Shown: positions 1 through 10,982, counted from the stretch's first letter. The stretch is 64,000 nucleotides of DNA from Allomyces arbusculus (GCA_027604705.1 JADHYV010000004.1:186001-250000), one strand, 5' to 3'. Translations and numbers: made by a program. Notes: a model not told the origin generated them from the sequence alone.

Positions 1-447
1 ACCCGCAGCCGTTCATGGGCCGCGGACGGTCCAAGCGTGGGACCGGTTTCCAGTTTGGCCCGGATATCACCGAGGATTTCTTGTCGCGCAACGGGCTGGA
101 CTTGGTGATTCGGTCGCATGAGGTCAAGGAGGCCGGGTACGAGGTCGCGCACGGCGGCAAGTGTACGTTGACCGTTCAGTTTGGATGGTGTTGGGATCGG
201 GTGGTCGATGGAGACTTACCCCACGCTCACGCGCTTGGTTCGATGCTAGGTGTGACCATTTTCTCGGCACCAAACTACTGCGACGCCGTCGGTAACCTCG
301 GTGCCTACATTGTCATCACGCCCGACTTGAAGCTCAAGTACGAGCAGTTTTCGGCCGTGGTACGCTAATGCTTTCCTTCCTGTTTCACCCCTACGATTCA
401 CCTCGATTTTTCGGCAGCTCACACCGCGTCCTGCCCGTCCGATTTAG
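1..447 (+). CDS. PPT1: Serine/threonine protein phosphatase 5 (PPT1/PP5), C-terminal part
   Basis: This is the 3' end of a PP5-type phosphatase, a PPP-family enzyme that removes phosphate from Ser/Thr and in known members is tied to Hsp90. The gene starts before the window. Exon 1 (to 162) reads PQPFMGRGRSKRG, then FQFGPDITEDFL and IRSHEVKEAGYEVAHGGKC; exon 2 (from 250) reads VTIFSAPNYCD. The PQP-GRG-SKRG loop and the RSHE, GYE and SAPNYCD blocks are PP5 hallmarks. The 87-nt intron 163-249 restores the frame exactly. The end is uncertain: read straight on, the frame stops at 368; splicing 360-417 would add LTPRPARPI and stop at 447, closer to the usual AVPHPNV tail of PP5. The N-terminal TPR repeats lie outside the window. 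Confidence 0.9.
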
Positions 448-1281
448 CCACACCCGAACATTGGGCCCATGAAGTACTCACCATTGCGCGGGTTTTAAGG
501 AACAGGACCGGCATGATGCTGGTCGCCCGTGCGTCGGCGTGCGGCATGATAGCAATGAAGGATCGATTTTCATCAACGAAATCACGGTCAGCATTCGCAG
601 GTCAGAAACTACTGCGGCGGCTCGTTGGCAGCCCAGAATCCAGTGAACTCGGCCGGACTCTCGCATCCCAATCTCTGTCACTTGCATTATGACCAGCAGA
701 ACGAATGATGCACATACGTTTCGCGTTAACAACCAAAGCAGCAGCGAGCATTCTGAGCAACTTCAAGTATTTTCAACCAACAACTCACGGTGTGCTAATG
801 GATGTGTGAGAGCCCTCGATGTGCATGAAAGATGTGCAAGCTCACACTTCACCAACAATCAGCAACAGCAGGCTGGAATCCGGTGCATTCTTGGCAGATT
901 CAGAGCGTCCCGCGATCACACAGATGCTGGTGCTTGCGCTCACCCACTCGCAACTCACCTCGAGACTGAGAAACAAAGATGGCCGATTGCCACCACATGT
1001 TTGACCGCTTTTAGCCGTATTTACGCAAGCGCGAAGAGTATCCCTCAGCGTATTGTATAAATCGTGCTCTCAACAGTTTCATGCCCATCCATATTTGCGC
1101 ACGGTCCCGATCTCGTCGTCCACTGCTCATGATCACAATCCGGTTTGATTCACATCGCCAACACCACCCCGCGATTGATATGTATACATAACCACATCCC
1201 GCCCCGCCTCCTTCGTTCCTCCCCGCCACGGCCGACACATCTGCCTACTCGCCCGGTAAAATGCCCAACGTCGCGTCTCTT
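448..1281. other. Gene-poor spacer
   Basis: No gene is supported between the PP5 end and the first orphan gene. From about 1085 onward the sequence belongs to the tandem duplicated unit: the 3' flank of the orphan gene, including GTTTGATTCACATCGCC, recurs near 3100 and 4720. Confidence 0.5.
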
Positions 1282-2710
1282 TCAACCTGCAACTTGAGCT
1301 TGCCGAGCGTCAACATAAGCCTGCCAATCGTCAACTTGATCTTGCATGTGTTTGTCCACGCGGCGCTGGCACATCTCCGCCTGCACCCTGCACAGCTTGG
1401 CCAACGCGTAAACCAGCACGACGAGATCCGCCCAGTTCGTGTGCTCGAGCTGCAGGGCGTTCTTGTAGTGATCGGCCAAATCAATCATCGCTTCATCCGT
1501 GTCGCTGCCGAACCGCGCGGCGCCGTTGTCACTACCAATGCCAATCCCAACAAAATAAGGCGACAGTGGCGGGGTCAGGGGCACAACGGCATTGCACATC
1601 ACGTTTTGCGACAGAGGCAGTCCGAGCCTGACCGCCAGCGCAATCGCAATCGAGCGATTCGACATGCCCATCAAACGACAGTGAGAGACAAACGCAGAGT
1701 CGATGTTCGCTTTCCGGTCGATCGCGTCTGTCGAATCCCCCGGGAATTCGACAGCGCCCGTGTCGGCGTTGCACACCCGCCTGAGCTTCGAGTACATGGC
1801 AATGGCCTTAACCAGCGCGACCAGCACCACCTGCTTGAACGCCGGGTGAGAGGCGATGTTGAAGTGGTCTTCGGGCGTGCCGGACAGCTGTTCGTCGAGC
1901 AGCTCCGCGCATTCCAGCCAGAAAGTTTTGTCATACTCCTCGCGACGGATAATCATCTCTCGCGCGTCCACACGAAGGGGAATATCCTTGAGCGTGCACA
2001 CAGGAGGGAGAAAATACTCGTTCGTGTCCACAGGAAGGAGAAGGCGATCGGCCTTGAGCGCAAATCTCTCCATCGGATCGGCGGGACCGGACGGGACAGA
2101 CATGACAGACATGACGGCGGGCGGGAGGGCAGGTGGGTGATGTGACAAACCGGGCTAGATCCACGAAGTAACGAATCGAGGACAATGCATGAACGTTCGA
2201 AACGATTCTTGCTGTCCTGACGCGTTGTTTCGCTTCCTCTACTGCGTGAACCTGAGATATTTGGGCGTCAGGAAACTGTCTTCATCTTCATCCTTGTCTG
2301 CGAACGGCCAATCTTGACGCGCGTGGAGGGGGCGCTGTCCATGACCTGGGCAGGCGCGGGAGAGAACGTACTCTCGGAAAGAGAAAGTATTGAGAGAGAG
2401 AATATCTTGCTGAGAGAGAGAGAGAGAATGGAGAGCGTGAGGTTGGCGACCTTTTAAGTTCGATGTGGCCGACGGCGCTACACGTCCACGCAACGGGCAT
2501 CCTTGCGACCGGATTGAATGGCGACGAAAATGTCCAGATCGTGTCCAGGCTGTCCATGAGCAGCTGCAGCGCGATCTGGTGGTGGCGTCGTGTGACGCTG
2601 CGACTTGCAGGATGAGGAAGGGGGGCCCGAACGTTGTGCAACTATCGAGCAGTTTCCAAAGCAAGAGAGCATCAGATCATGAAACGTTCCAACTCAGCTG
2701 GGGCCTCGGC
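1085..2710. repeat. Tandem segmental duplicate, unit 1
   Basis: It spans the 3' flank, orphan gene copy 1 and its upstream region. The same order of diverged but alignable blocks is found in unit 3: the 3' flank at about 1131 and 4715, and a GTCCAGATCGTGTCC block near 2530 matching GTCCAGATTGTGTCC near 5950. A short GA-rich run lies at about 2390-2430. Unlike units 2 and 3 it is not followed by IMP1-like sequence. Edges are approximate. Confidence 0.7.
1282..2112 (-). CDS. Unrecognised tandem-family protein, copy 1 (276 aa)
   Basis: I do not recognise this protein. It is one open exon; the ATG at 2112 is chosen because its surroundings align with the start of copy 3 (5517), while the frame further upstream has no ATG. 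It is predicted to be soluble and helical, with no signal peptide or membrane segment. Blocks shared with copy 3 are HPAFKQ, MYSKL, a helix-turn-like stretch GMSNRSIAIALAVRLGLPL, the proline motif PLTPPLSP (PMTPPPSP in copy 3), a DLADHYKNAL helix, and a final ALAKLCRVQAEMCQRRV helix. Gene and both flanks are duplicated together, so this is a local segmental duplicate. A regulatory or scaffold role is possible but nothing in the sequence proves one. Confidence 0.7.
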   Translation of the reverse strand: MSVMSVPSGPADPMERFALKADRLLLPVDTNEYFLPPVCTLKDIPLRVDAREMIIRREEYDKTFWLECAELLDEQLSGTPEDHFNIASHPAFKQVVLVALVKAIAMYSKLRRVCNADTGAVEFPGDSTDAIDRKANIDSAFVSHCRLMGMSNRSIAIALAVRLGLPLSQNVMCNAVVPLTPPLSPYFVGIGIGSDNGAARFGSDTDEAMIDLADHYKNALQLEHTNWADLVVLVYALAKLCRVQAEMCQRRVDKHMQDQVDDWQAYVDARQAQVAG

Positions 2711-3249
2711 AGACCGTGAAAGAGGCGCGCTGTTCCAGAGGGATGACTGAATGCTGAACGCAACAGCTCTCGCCTCTGAGAGATAACTGCGTCGATGATG
2801 ATGAGCGTACATGGATGCCGCTGACCCGAACCAGGGACGACCTTGGCCTCGAAGGGTGGTTTGATCGTTTGAAGCATGCTGAGAGTTGACGCTTGAAAGC
2901 CACTACCTTCAGACTCCTTCGACAAAAAGGGCCAGAGAACTACGCTCCGGATTGCCAAAAAAAACTCAAAACGGTCGTGCATGCGCTGTTCCCCCAAGCC
3001 AAGCATTCACGGAGTTGCTGTGTGCTCTCTTTTCGTCTTTTGACGTGGTCATTCCATGCCTATCCATTCATGGGCGTACCCCGCAATTTCATCAATCCAG
3101 TTTGATTCACATCGCCAACACCGCTCCGCAATCGATATGGATACAAAAACCCATCCCGCCTCCTCCATCCCCACCCACCACGGGCGTCCATGCGAGACAG
3201 CCTACACGCCGCACGGCATGACCCACACACCGTTGACGGGCGACATGCC

Positions 3250-3700
3250 TCACATAACGTTGCCTTGAGGCTTCGCAGCGTCCACGCGCGCCTGGCACAG
3301 ATCCGCCTGCATCACGCACAACTCGGCCGATGCGCGCACCAGCGCGACGAGATCCACCAGTTCCGTGTCCAAGAACAGCAGGGCGTTGCTATAGCGCTCG
3401 GTCAATGCAATCAGCGCTTCATCTATGGCACTGCCGAACTGCACCACACCAACGCCGTTAGGAGCGTCCTCATGACCGAACGTCGGCGATGGCGGTGGGC
3501 TAACGGGCACAAAGGCGTCGCACGTCAGCGGCAGACGGCCTGAGCTTGCGTGTTCAAGTGGAGTATAGTGCCAGCATGGAAACTGGCGCCAGGCATGTTG
3601 AGCAGCAGAGTATCGAAGAACTGCACATAGTCGTTCCAGGCACCATGTTGTGCAGCTGGCCACGGATATCGGGCACGTGCACGGGCTCGAGAGGGCGAGT
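3250..3700 (-). pseudogene. Degraded copy 2 of the orphan tandem gene
   Basis: The open stretch 3250-3663 keeps the C-terminal half of the family: the motif PVSPPPSP, ALIALTERYSNALL, LVDLVALVRASAELCVMQADLC. The start region is missing: coding similarity runs to about 3700 (matching copy 3 around 5420-5480) and then jumps to promoter-like sequence. The middle helical region (HPAF to LALPL) has been lost by internal deletion near 3540-3600. No ATG equivalent to copies 1 and 3 remains, so I call a pseudogene; a short expressed protein from 3663 cannot be excluded. Confidence 0.65.
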
Positions 3701-4494
3701 GTCCTAGAGTCGTTCGCTCTCCTCTACCATGGTGCGAATGAGACGCGATTGGCTAGAGGCCATACGTATCATCGTTTCCGGCTGAGCGCGGCCGTTGACT
3801 TGCTGATCTCGTCGCTTTTGGAGGGAGCGCTGCCCATGACGCGGGAAAAAGAGCACATACTCGGTTTTGAAGAGGTTGAGGGAGAGTAGCTTGCGATGAG
3901 AGAGAGAATAAAGACCGAGGCCGATGACTTTGTCTGCCCGCTGTGGCCACACGCAGACCTGTTCACGCAAGCCGTGCTCATCCTCGCACTGGGAACGTCC
4001 AGATCGTGTACGTTGCAGCAGGTTTGGCTGCTCGCAACACGCTGAGCCCTTTGGCCAGAGTCTGATAATTAATACTCTTCACAATAAATGATTCCTGAGA
4101 CGCAACGTGTTGAAAAAAAATCTGCGGTGGTGGAACGGGTGTCTTTGCGTTCAAGAGCCGCAGCAGTCGCGTTGCCTCAGCATGCTCTGCGAAAAGTTGC
4201 CAGAGGGAGGAAGACAGTCTGGCAGACGCTGTATGCTAGTGCGCATCGATGACAGTCGAATAATGGCCGTCGCAGCTCGCTATTATTTGTTTGTACGTTA
4301 TTGCCGACAGTCGATGGCCGTGATGCGTGAGCAGAGTGGTCTGTAGACGATGGAGGACGTGTTTCCCTGACACTCGGGCACACTTTTGGGCAGCTTAACA
4401 GACACGGCTCATTGCTCACTGCTCACGGCTCTTCTCACTTTTGAACGACGACAGCGTTGATGGCAGAAAAAGTAGCCTGTTCTGAATATTTTTA

Positions 4495-4690
4495 GTAGCG
4501 TTGGTTGTCGGGACATACAATGGGCGGTCTGCTCGCAACTCGCTCAAACGGCCGTTAACCCCGTGTGGACAGCAGCGGTGTGTTCAGGCCTGCTCAAAAG
4601 CGTTCGGGATGCGTTTTAGGTCGAGCCGTATGTTGAAGTGCTCGCGCGAGGCCGCAAGCGGCGGGCTATTCGCGCAATTGTGGTCACCGT
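4495..4690 (-). pseudogene. Broken fragment of IMP1 (last exon plus part of exon 2)
   Basis: Read on the minus strand this resembles the intact gene at 6695-7050: CCTAAAACGCATCCCGAACG against the IMP1 last exon (codons for [11 protein letters not shown]), then GAGCAGGCC, then a jump to sequence matching GCGCGAGGCC and the exon-2 splice acceptor region CTATTCGCGCAA. An internal deletion removes the end of intron 2 and most of exon 2, and the frame is broken. It abuts the 3' flank of orphan copy 3, marking the junction between duplicated units. Confidence 0.65.
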
Positions 4691-4848
4691 AGTCCTCACC
4701 GCCCACGAATACAATTCGGTTTGATTCACATGGCCAACACCTCTTCGCGACCGATATGGAATACAAACCCACCCATCCTGCTTCCTCCCTCCCCACCCGC
4801 CACGGACATCCATGCGCAAAGTAATGCCTACACGAGCGGCCACATCCA

Positions 4849-5517
4849 CTACACAGCGTGGTTCACATGATTCTCTGCCGCCGCGGCGCGCTCCTGGCAT
4901 CGCTCAGCCTGAATCTCGCACAGCTTGGCCAACGCGGCCACCAGCGCGACGAAGTCCGTCGGGTCCGTGTGCCAGGGCAGCAGCGAGTTGATGTAGTGCT
5001 TGGCCAAATCGGCCACGAGCTCCTTTTCCGTGACGCAGCCGTTGCCCATGTTGACTGCATGGCGAGACGGCGACGGCGGCGGGGTCATGGGCATGATGGC
5101 GTCATTGTACGTCAGCGGCAGACTGAGCTCGACCGCAAGCGCACGCGCGATCTCGCATTTCGGCATGCCCAGCACGTGCCGCACAATGACGAACATGGCA
5201 CTGGCGTGCACCATGGGGTAGCTCAGCGTGGACAAAGAGGCCTTGCGCACAGCGTCGAGCGTCGAGTACATTCCAATGCCCATCGCCATCGTGCGCTGCG
5301 CCAACTGCTGGAAGGCCGGGTGCGGGGCCAGCACGAACATAGCGTTGTTCTCGTCGGACAGCAGTTCGCCGTAAAACCGCGCGTAATTGTCCCAAACCGC
5401 CTTGTTGTACAGCTGACCGCGGGCATCATACACGTGCGCGGGCTTGAGAGAGAGCAGAGACTCGAGCCTGTGCGTCCACACATTCATCGGCGCGGCGGGT
5501 ACAAACAGGGCAAACAT
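4849..5517 (-). CDS. Unrecognised tandem-family protein, copy 3 (222 aa)
   Basis: An intact paralogue of the protein at 1282-2112, with an ATG at 5517 and one open exon. It starts MFALFVPAAPMNVW and shares the blocks HPAFQQ, GMYSTL, LGMPKCEIARALAVELSLPL, PMTPPPSP, DLAKHYINSLL and ALAKLCEIQAERCQERA. It is about 55 residues shorter, mainly through a shorter N-terminal region and a shorter loop before the GMPK helix. The lack of in-frame stops and the preserved blocks suggest it is under selection. No known domain was recognised. Confidence 0.7.
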   Translation of the reverse strand: MFALFVPAAPMNVWTHRLESLLSLKPAHVYDARGQLYNKAVWDNYARFYGELLSDENNAMFVLAPHPAFQQLAQRTMAMGIGMYSTLDAVRKASLSTLSYPMVHASAMFVIVRHVLGMPKCEIARALAVELSLPLTYNDAIMPMTPPPSPSRHAVNMGNGCVTEKELVADLAKHYINSLLPWHTDPTDFVALVAALAKLCEIQAERCQERAAAAENHVNHAV

Positions 5518-6694
5518 GACGGTGGGCGGGGCGGGTGGGTGTGCGGGCGGGTGCGCGACGTGACAAACCAGGGCAAGATAAACGAATTGACGGACAAGGA
5601 CAAAGCGTGGACGTTGTTGTTACCAAGTCCTGTCAGTGTCCTGTCGCGTCGCTCACACTACTCTACCATTATGCGAATGAGACGTGATCGGGCGTCAGAA
5701 ACGGTCATCATCTTCATTTTCAGGAGAACACAGCTGTTACCACGCTGCACTCGCGTGTGGAGGGGACGCCATCCATGACGCGGGCTGGCGAGCGCGTACT
5801 CGATCTTGAAGAGGTCGAGAGAGAGAATCGTGCGATGTGCTGGAGAGAATGAAGCGCGTGGGCGACCTTTTGTATCCTCGGCGGCCAACCGCAGCGCTGC
5901 TCACCCAAGTCGCGGTCATCCTCGCACTGGGGTTGAATGGAGCGGAAAGTGTCCAGATTGTGTCCAAAGCTCCCTGGTGGTGTTGGCGTCGTGGGCTGCG
6001 GCGTGCAGGAAGGGGGCGGCCATTTGTGCAACCATCGGGCAGCTTCCTCAGGGGGCAACCGATTATCAAACTGCAGGTGCGAGACGTTTCGTTCCGCGGA
6101 TGTTCGGGAGGTTTGGAAAAGTTTTCACCAACCAAAAGTCCGGCGTCAATGTTTTGGGTAGGCCTCGTCGATGATTGAGTCAAGTCTGGGCCGGTGCTGG
6201 TCTCTTCGTTTCTCGCCTGTGCTCATGGCAGGAAGATAATGGGCGTGCATACTGATCCCGCCGACACGAACAAAGATGATATCGTTGGCACGACCGGGGG
6301 AAGAAAGTAGCTCTGTATTATGGGTTCAAGCGGATGTGTTCTGGCCCAGCGCGCTGAACCCATGGATCGGAAACTGATCCTTGATGCTCATCACAATCGT
6401 AGAATTCTGAGGCGAATGGTCTTATGGTATGTGTTGAACACGACCATCGAATCGTTGTCGTCGCAGTTCGCTGTTGAATATTTGTACTGATACTGGTCAC
6501 GATGCATGAGCCGAGGTTTGGTATCGCGATTGGAAAATGTGCACATCAGACGGTATGACAGGAGATCGGGCAGCGTGGCAGTGATGGCTCACGACACTCA
6601 CACATTTGAGCGACAACGTAAAGGGCGGATAGAATTGGCGGTTTTCTAGACACTATCAGTCACGTTGGTATGGTACAGGGGAGCCGGTCCCTCG
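5518..6694. other. Gene-poor spacer, duplicated upstream flank
   Basis: No gene supported. 5520-6110 is the upstream flank of orphan copy 3, alignable to 2230-2710 and 3700-4020. 6400-6690 aligns with 4230-4520. Short open frames here lie in duplicated non-coding sequence and are not conserved between the copies. Confidence 0.5.
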
Positions 6695-7393
6695 CTACTC
6701 GCTCGAATCGAGCGCTGTGGCCGTGGAAGCAGTGTGGATCGCTGCGGCGCGCTCAAGCTTGGCCTGCTCGAACCCGTTCAAAATGCGTTTCGGGTCGGGC
6801 CATATCTACGAACCAAGTGTCGTGTCAGCTTCCAATTCTTGAGATCAGCGCACACGCTTGTGTCAACGTGCCCTGGCAAGCACCTTGCCCTTGACGAGGG
6901 CGAGCGGGACCGGGCCATAGTTGCGCGAATCGGTCGAGTTGCTGAAATTATCGCCCGAGAGCCACACGTGGCCCCTTGGTACCTTGAGATACTCGCGCGA
7001 GGCCGCGTCATGCGATGGGTCGAGACAGATCACGTCGCCAGGCTATTCGCGCAAAACCATCGTCAGCCTGACCGCCACCATAACATCGCACGGAACGAGC
7101 AAGCGCGACCGCACCATGCCCGTAATCCGCTTGCACACGACACGATCCGGATTACTTAAGCTCGTAGCCACGACCACATCGCCGAGCTCGATGCGTCCGA
7201 GCCGCGGCGAAATCTTGTCGATCAGGACAAAGTCGCCGAGCATATTGAAGGTGGGCAGCATCGATGGGCCCATGCACATGGTCACCTCGGCGACATACGA
7301 GTTGAAGACGTGGATAAAGGCGCCGAGCTTGACAAAGAAGAGCGCATGGTGCGCGATTTGGTGCGCGCGCGGGAAGCGCGCGGCAAAGGACAT
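6695..7393 (-). CDS. IMP1: Mitochondrial inner membrane protease subunit 1 (182 aa)
   Basis: IMP1 is a type I signal-peptidase-like serine/lysine protease of the mitochondrial inner membrane that trims sorting signals facing the intermembrane space. Exons on the minus strand are 7393-7115, 7042-6884 and 6805-6695 (introns of 72 and 78 nt, both phase 0). A hydrophobic N-terminal segment (about residues 13-35) precedes the catalytic Ser44 in GPSMLPTF and the general base Lys88 in CKRITGMPGD. Exon 2 reads [12 protein letters not shown] then [12 protein letters not shown], which fits IMP1 better than IMP2. Exon 3 encodes [16 protein letters not shown]. The length matches the family. It is divergently transcribed from RPN7. 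Its 3' half was copied into the upstream tandem duplication. Confidence 0.9.
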
Positions 7394-7985
7394 GACGACG
7401 GGATCAGCACGGAGCCATGGAGCTCGACAGGTGCGACGATCTCGGGCGTGGTGCCGTGGCGAGGTAGATGTCGACGTTAAAGGTGACGGTGCTTGATCCA
7501 GGAACTGGCCGGGTTGGTGGAGCGGAAATCAAGCAGCAGGGCGCGATGGAGCCCAAGTAACGGCGTTCGTGCGCAATCAATGTGTTGCCGGTAGCCCGGC
7601 GGCGCGATTGCAGCAAGTAGCCGGTGCGTGCGTGTCGTCGGTGGTCGAGGTCGTTGATGTCGAAATACTCTGTTGAAGATGAGGCAAACTGTTTGCTCGC
7701 GCTCGCGCAGGTGCTTTCCCTGCTGTGAAATGCACCTGCCACGGTCATCGCACTCCACCAGTCCAGTTCGTCGACCGCGTCGCGTCGCTGATCACATCGA
7801 CATTTTGTTCGGATTGCTGCAAACCACGCTCAACCCGCCAACTTCGACCACGACGCGAATCCCGCCGAGGACTATCAGCAAGAGGACCAATCCCGTGCCG
7901 ACCACGATCCGGACCGGTTTCGAGCCGTTTGCAGCAACTGCAACCCACCAATTCCACCTCCGACCACCAATTTTCCGCGAGCACC
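7394..7985. promoter_or_regulatory. Divergent promoter region, IMP1 / RPN7
   Basis: About 590 nt between two divergent ATGs. No gene is supported. It should hold both promoters; I see no clear TATA box. Confidence 0.5.
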
Positions 7986-9509
7986 ATGACCATTGACAGC
8001 GGCATCCCACGAATCCCGGACCTCTACCTCGCGCAGAAAAAGTTTCTGCTGCAGGCCGGTCCCGCCGAGTCGCGTGCCGCCGTCCAGGCCGAGCTGCTCG
8101 CCGCGATTGAGCAGTACCGTGCGTGTTGATGATGGACGACGCGTTTTTCGAGTGCGCGCACGCGCACGCGCTCACGCCCCCGCCCTGTGACCATCTAGAC
8201 ATGGCGCCGTTTTATGTGCATTTGTGTGACGAGTGCCACGTGCCCGTCGACCAGGCGCTGCTGAGCAAGCTTGAGGCCGTCAACCAGGAGGAGCTCGCCG
8301 CGCTCGACGCCAAGCTCGCCGATGCCGAGAAGAACGCGGGAGAGACGGAGATTTCTGACGCGTTGATTGCCAAGGCCGAGTACCTGGCCAAGATTGGCGA
8401 GAAGGTGTGAAGATGCGCACGTTTCGACCCAGTGGATGTGCACTAACGATTCTCGCTGGCGACTAGGACAAGGCCATTTCCGCATACCGCGTCGCATTTG
8501 AAAAGGTGGTTGGCGCCGGCGCCAAGATTGACCTTGTCTTTGCCATGATCCGCATCGGCCTGTTCTTCAACGACCGCACGCTTATCTTGCAACAGCTCGA
8601 GAAGGCCAAGGCGTACGTATGCCCAGCCTCCCTCACACATTGGACATGTTGAATTCCTCTCATGACCCTGTCGTTTCCTGCCCAGCCTGATCGAGGAGGG
8701 TGGCGACTGGGACCGCCGCAACCGGTGCAAGGTTTACGAGGCCACGTTCTTGATGACGCAGCGCGACTTCAAGGGCGCCGCGAACCTGTTCCTCGAAACG
8801 CTCGCGACGTTCACGTCGACCGAGCTCATGGACCTGCAAGATTACGTCACCTACACGGTGATCATGGCCGCGATTGCCGTACCGCGGACGGAGATCAAGA
8901 AGAAGGTGCGTCGACACGGTGTTCGGTGTTCCACAACAGAAACAACCGCCTGATGGGTTCTAACGCATGTTCTTGCGCATCTAGGTCATTGAGTCGCCCG
9001 AGATTCTCGAGGTCGTGCACCAGGTGCCGCACTTGGAAGAGTACATGAAGGCGCTCTACGACTGCCGATACAATGCGTTCTTCCAGTCGCTCGGTACGTT
9101 CCCGCGCGCGATCACCTCCCCACCCACTCTCTCCACTTGCGACTGATCACCAGCCCCACCAATAGCGCACATGGAGCAACTTCTCAAGACCAACTTTTAC
9201 CTGCACGCGCACTACCGGTACTACGTGCGCGAAATGCGTATTCTCGGGTACGCGCAGCTGCTCGAGTCCTACCGGTCCCTGACGCTCGAGTACATGGCCA
9301 CGGCGTTTGGCGTCACGCAAGAGTTTATCGACCGCGACCTCTACCGGTTCATTGCGAACGGTCGGCTCAACTGCGTGATTGACAAGGTGCGCGGGATCGT
9401 CGAGACCAACCGGCCCGACACCAAGAACGCGCAGTACCAGGCCGTCATCAAGTCGGGCGACGTGCTGCTCAACCGCGTGCAGAAACTGAGTCGCGTTATC
9501 AACATTTGA
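7986..9509 (+). CDS. RPN7: 26S proteasome regulatory subunit Rpn7 (PSMD6), 385 aa
   Basis: Rpn7 is a PCI-domain scaffold subunit of the 19S proteasome lid. Six exons: 7986-8118, 8199-8404, 8467-8612, 8686-8905, 8985-9093, 9166-9509; every junction is GT-AG and the phases close. The start reads [20 protein letters not shown]. Helical TPR-like repeats follow ([47 protein letters not shown]). The PCI region includes [17 protein letters not shown] and the winged-helix end [15 protein letters not shown] and [18 protein letters not shown]. The tail KLSRVINI is like the human end. The length is close to the family norm (389 aa in human). Introns of 62-80 nt set the pattern for the window. Confidence 0.96.
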
Positions 9510-9713
9510 GCCGGGTGGCGAAGGTGCGGGTCAGAGGAGTGGGGGCCTGCGATGCACGGTGGTTGGTTGTTGGCAACCGGATTGTGAATACATCGTCGTG
9601 TGTGCGTTGCCGTCGTATGGGCATGCGCGGATGGGCCAGGACAAAAAAAAAAAAGGTTCTACACTAAGAAAATAAACAATGCGCTGACACAACGACGAAC
9701 ACTGGCCGCAGCT

Positions 9714-10561
9714 TTACCACAGGCCGTGGCCTTTGAGCCGCAAGTCTCCTGGGACCGGCGGCGAGTTGAGGAGGGGGAAGAAGGTCTGCTCCTTGACGGC
9801 TTCGGTGAGCGTGTCCACCGGGTTGTCCTCTAAACAGACGCAAATCGCAAATAGACGATATGAGCCGCCGAAGTCGTGCAGGAGCGATGGTTATTCAGAA
9901 TGGGCGTACTCTTGCGCTTTTCGTCGAGCAGTGCCGGGTCAAAGACGGGCTTCGGAATGTCGATGCCCGACCGCTTGGAAATGCGCCGGCGCACGAGCTG
10001 GCCCGTCATCTGGTCCTTTTCCTTCTCCCACCGCACGCGACACGGCATACTACAGTTTCGTGATGCGTGGTGAGGAGCCATTCGATCCGGAAATGTGATG
10101 GGTGCAGCGATCCGTACCCGTCCTTCGGGTCGATCAGTGCAACGTTCGACATGTGGATGCCCGTCTCCATCGGGAATAGGCCGCCCGAGGGCGTTTGCGG
10201 GGTCTTGGGCACGTGTTTCTTGACCTAGCATCGTGGACGGAAGCACGGGGTCAGCGGCCGGTCGTTTGGTATCGCGAGCAAAATCGAGCAGCGGTCTATT
10301 CGCGCTCGGCAGAGAAAAACCACCCACCGTCTTCAGGTCCTTGACGTAGACGAGCATCTTCTCACGGTCCATGTCGATGATCTTGCCCTTTTGGCCCTTG
10401 TCCTTGCCCGAAATAACAATGACCTCATCGCCCTTGTAGAGATTCCACTTGGCGGCGGGCACGCGGTCCTTGTACTGGACCTTGGGCAGTTTGGGCTGGA
10501 TCATGTTGATGCCCTTGATCTTGTTGACCGGCGGCGACACGAGCTTGTGGAACTTGGACAT
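9714..10561 (-). CDS. uL24m: Mitochondrial ribosomal protein uL24m (198 aa)
   Basis: A large-subunit mitoribosomal protein with a KOW motif. Exons on the minus strand: 10561-10328, 10224-10118, 10049-9910, 9829-9714. I chose the ATG at 10561 (MSKFHKLVSPP); the frame upstream has only a non-ATG start. The KOW stretch is KGDEVIVISGKDKGQKGKI (about residues 45-63), followed by LVYVKDLKT, then KKHVPKTPQTPSGGLFPMET and NVALIDPKDG, a typical uL24 arrangement, then RVRWEKEKDQ and a basic RRRISKRSGIDIPKP segment. It shares a divergent promoter with mL54, so two mitoribosomal genes may be co-regulated. Confidence 0.92.
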
Positions 10562-10982
10562 GGTGGGCAATGAAATCGGGGCTCAACGGGAACAAACAGG
10601 CATGCGCCGTCGAGTGCGGCAGGTTGCAGCGGGTGCGGTTCGTGCTGGCCTCGCGCAATTGGCGAGTCGCGGTCGAGCAGGACTGCAGCAAAACGAGTGC
10701 GGTTCGAGTTGGCCGTACGTCTCGTGGCCCCACGCTCTCTCGTTGATCACAGCACTGGTGTCTCTCACCCGTCTCGCACCCACTTCCACGAAGGCCGGCT
10801 TTCGATTCCCGCCTTGGCTACGGTCAGTTCCGGCGCGCAACCCACGCGATTCGACTGGTTCTCGTCGTTTGGAACTTGCTGCAACTCATTTGCGCCAGCT
10901 TGTCCACCTGATCGACTTTGGCTCCGAACCGTGGCCGCGGGAAATCCATCGACCGAACAACCGACCCAACCCCAGCCCGACC
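10562..10982. promoter_or_regulatory. Bidirectional promoter, uL24m / mL54
   Basis: About 420 nt between divergent start codons of two large-subunit mitoribosomal proteins. No gene lies inside. A shared regulatory site is likely but I cannot name one. Confidence 0.5.

Larger units (their letters stand above)
3050..4690. repeat. Tandem segmental duplicate, unit 2 (degraded)
   Basis: It holds the decayed orphan-gene copy 2, its promoter-side flank (3700-4020) and then sequence matching the 3' side of the IMP1 locus (about 4230-4690 against 6410-7050). The order orphan gene, flank, IMP1 3' part is the same as in unit 3, so the duplicated block was larger than the orphan gene. Edges are approximate. 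Confidence 0.65.
4700..7050. repeat. Tandem segmental duplicate, unit 3 (includes the 3' side of IMP1)
   Basis: It contains orphan copy 3 (4849-5517), its upstream flank (to about 6110), a spacer with blocks shared with 4230-4500, and the 3' part of the intact IMP1 gene. Similarity with unit 2 ends near the IMP1 intron-1 acceptor (about 7043), so only the IMP1 3' half was copied. Edges are approximate. Confidence 0.65.

Noticed and set aside
5737-6183. Small proteins of 110-150 residues on both strands between orphan copy 3 and IMP1
   Set aside because: The region is duplicated flank; the frames are not kept in the matching region near 2500 or 3900.
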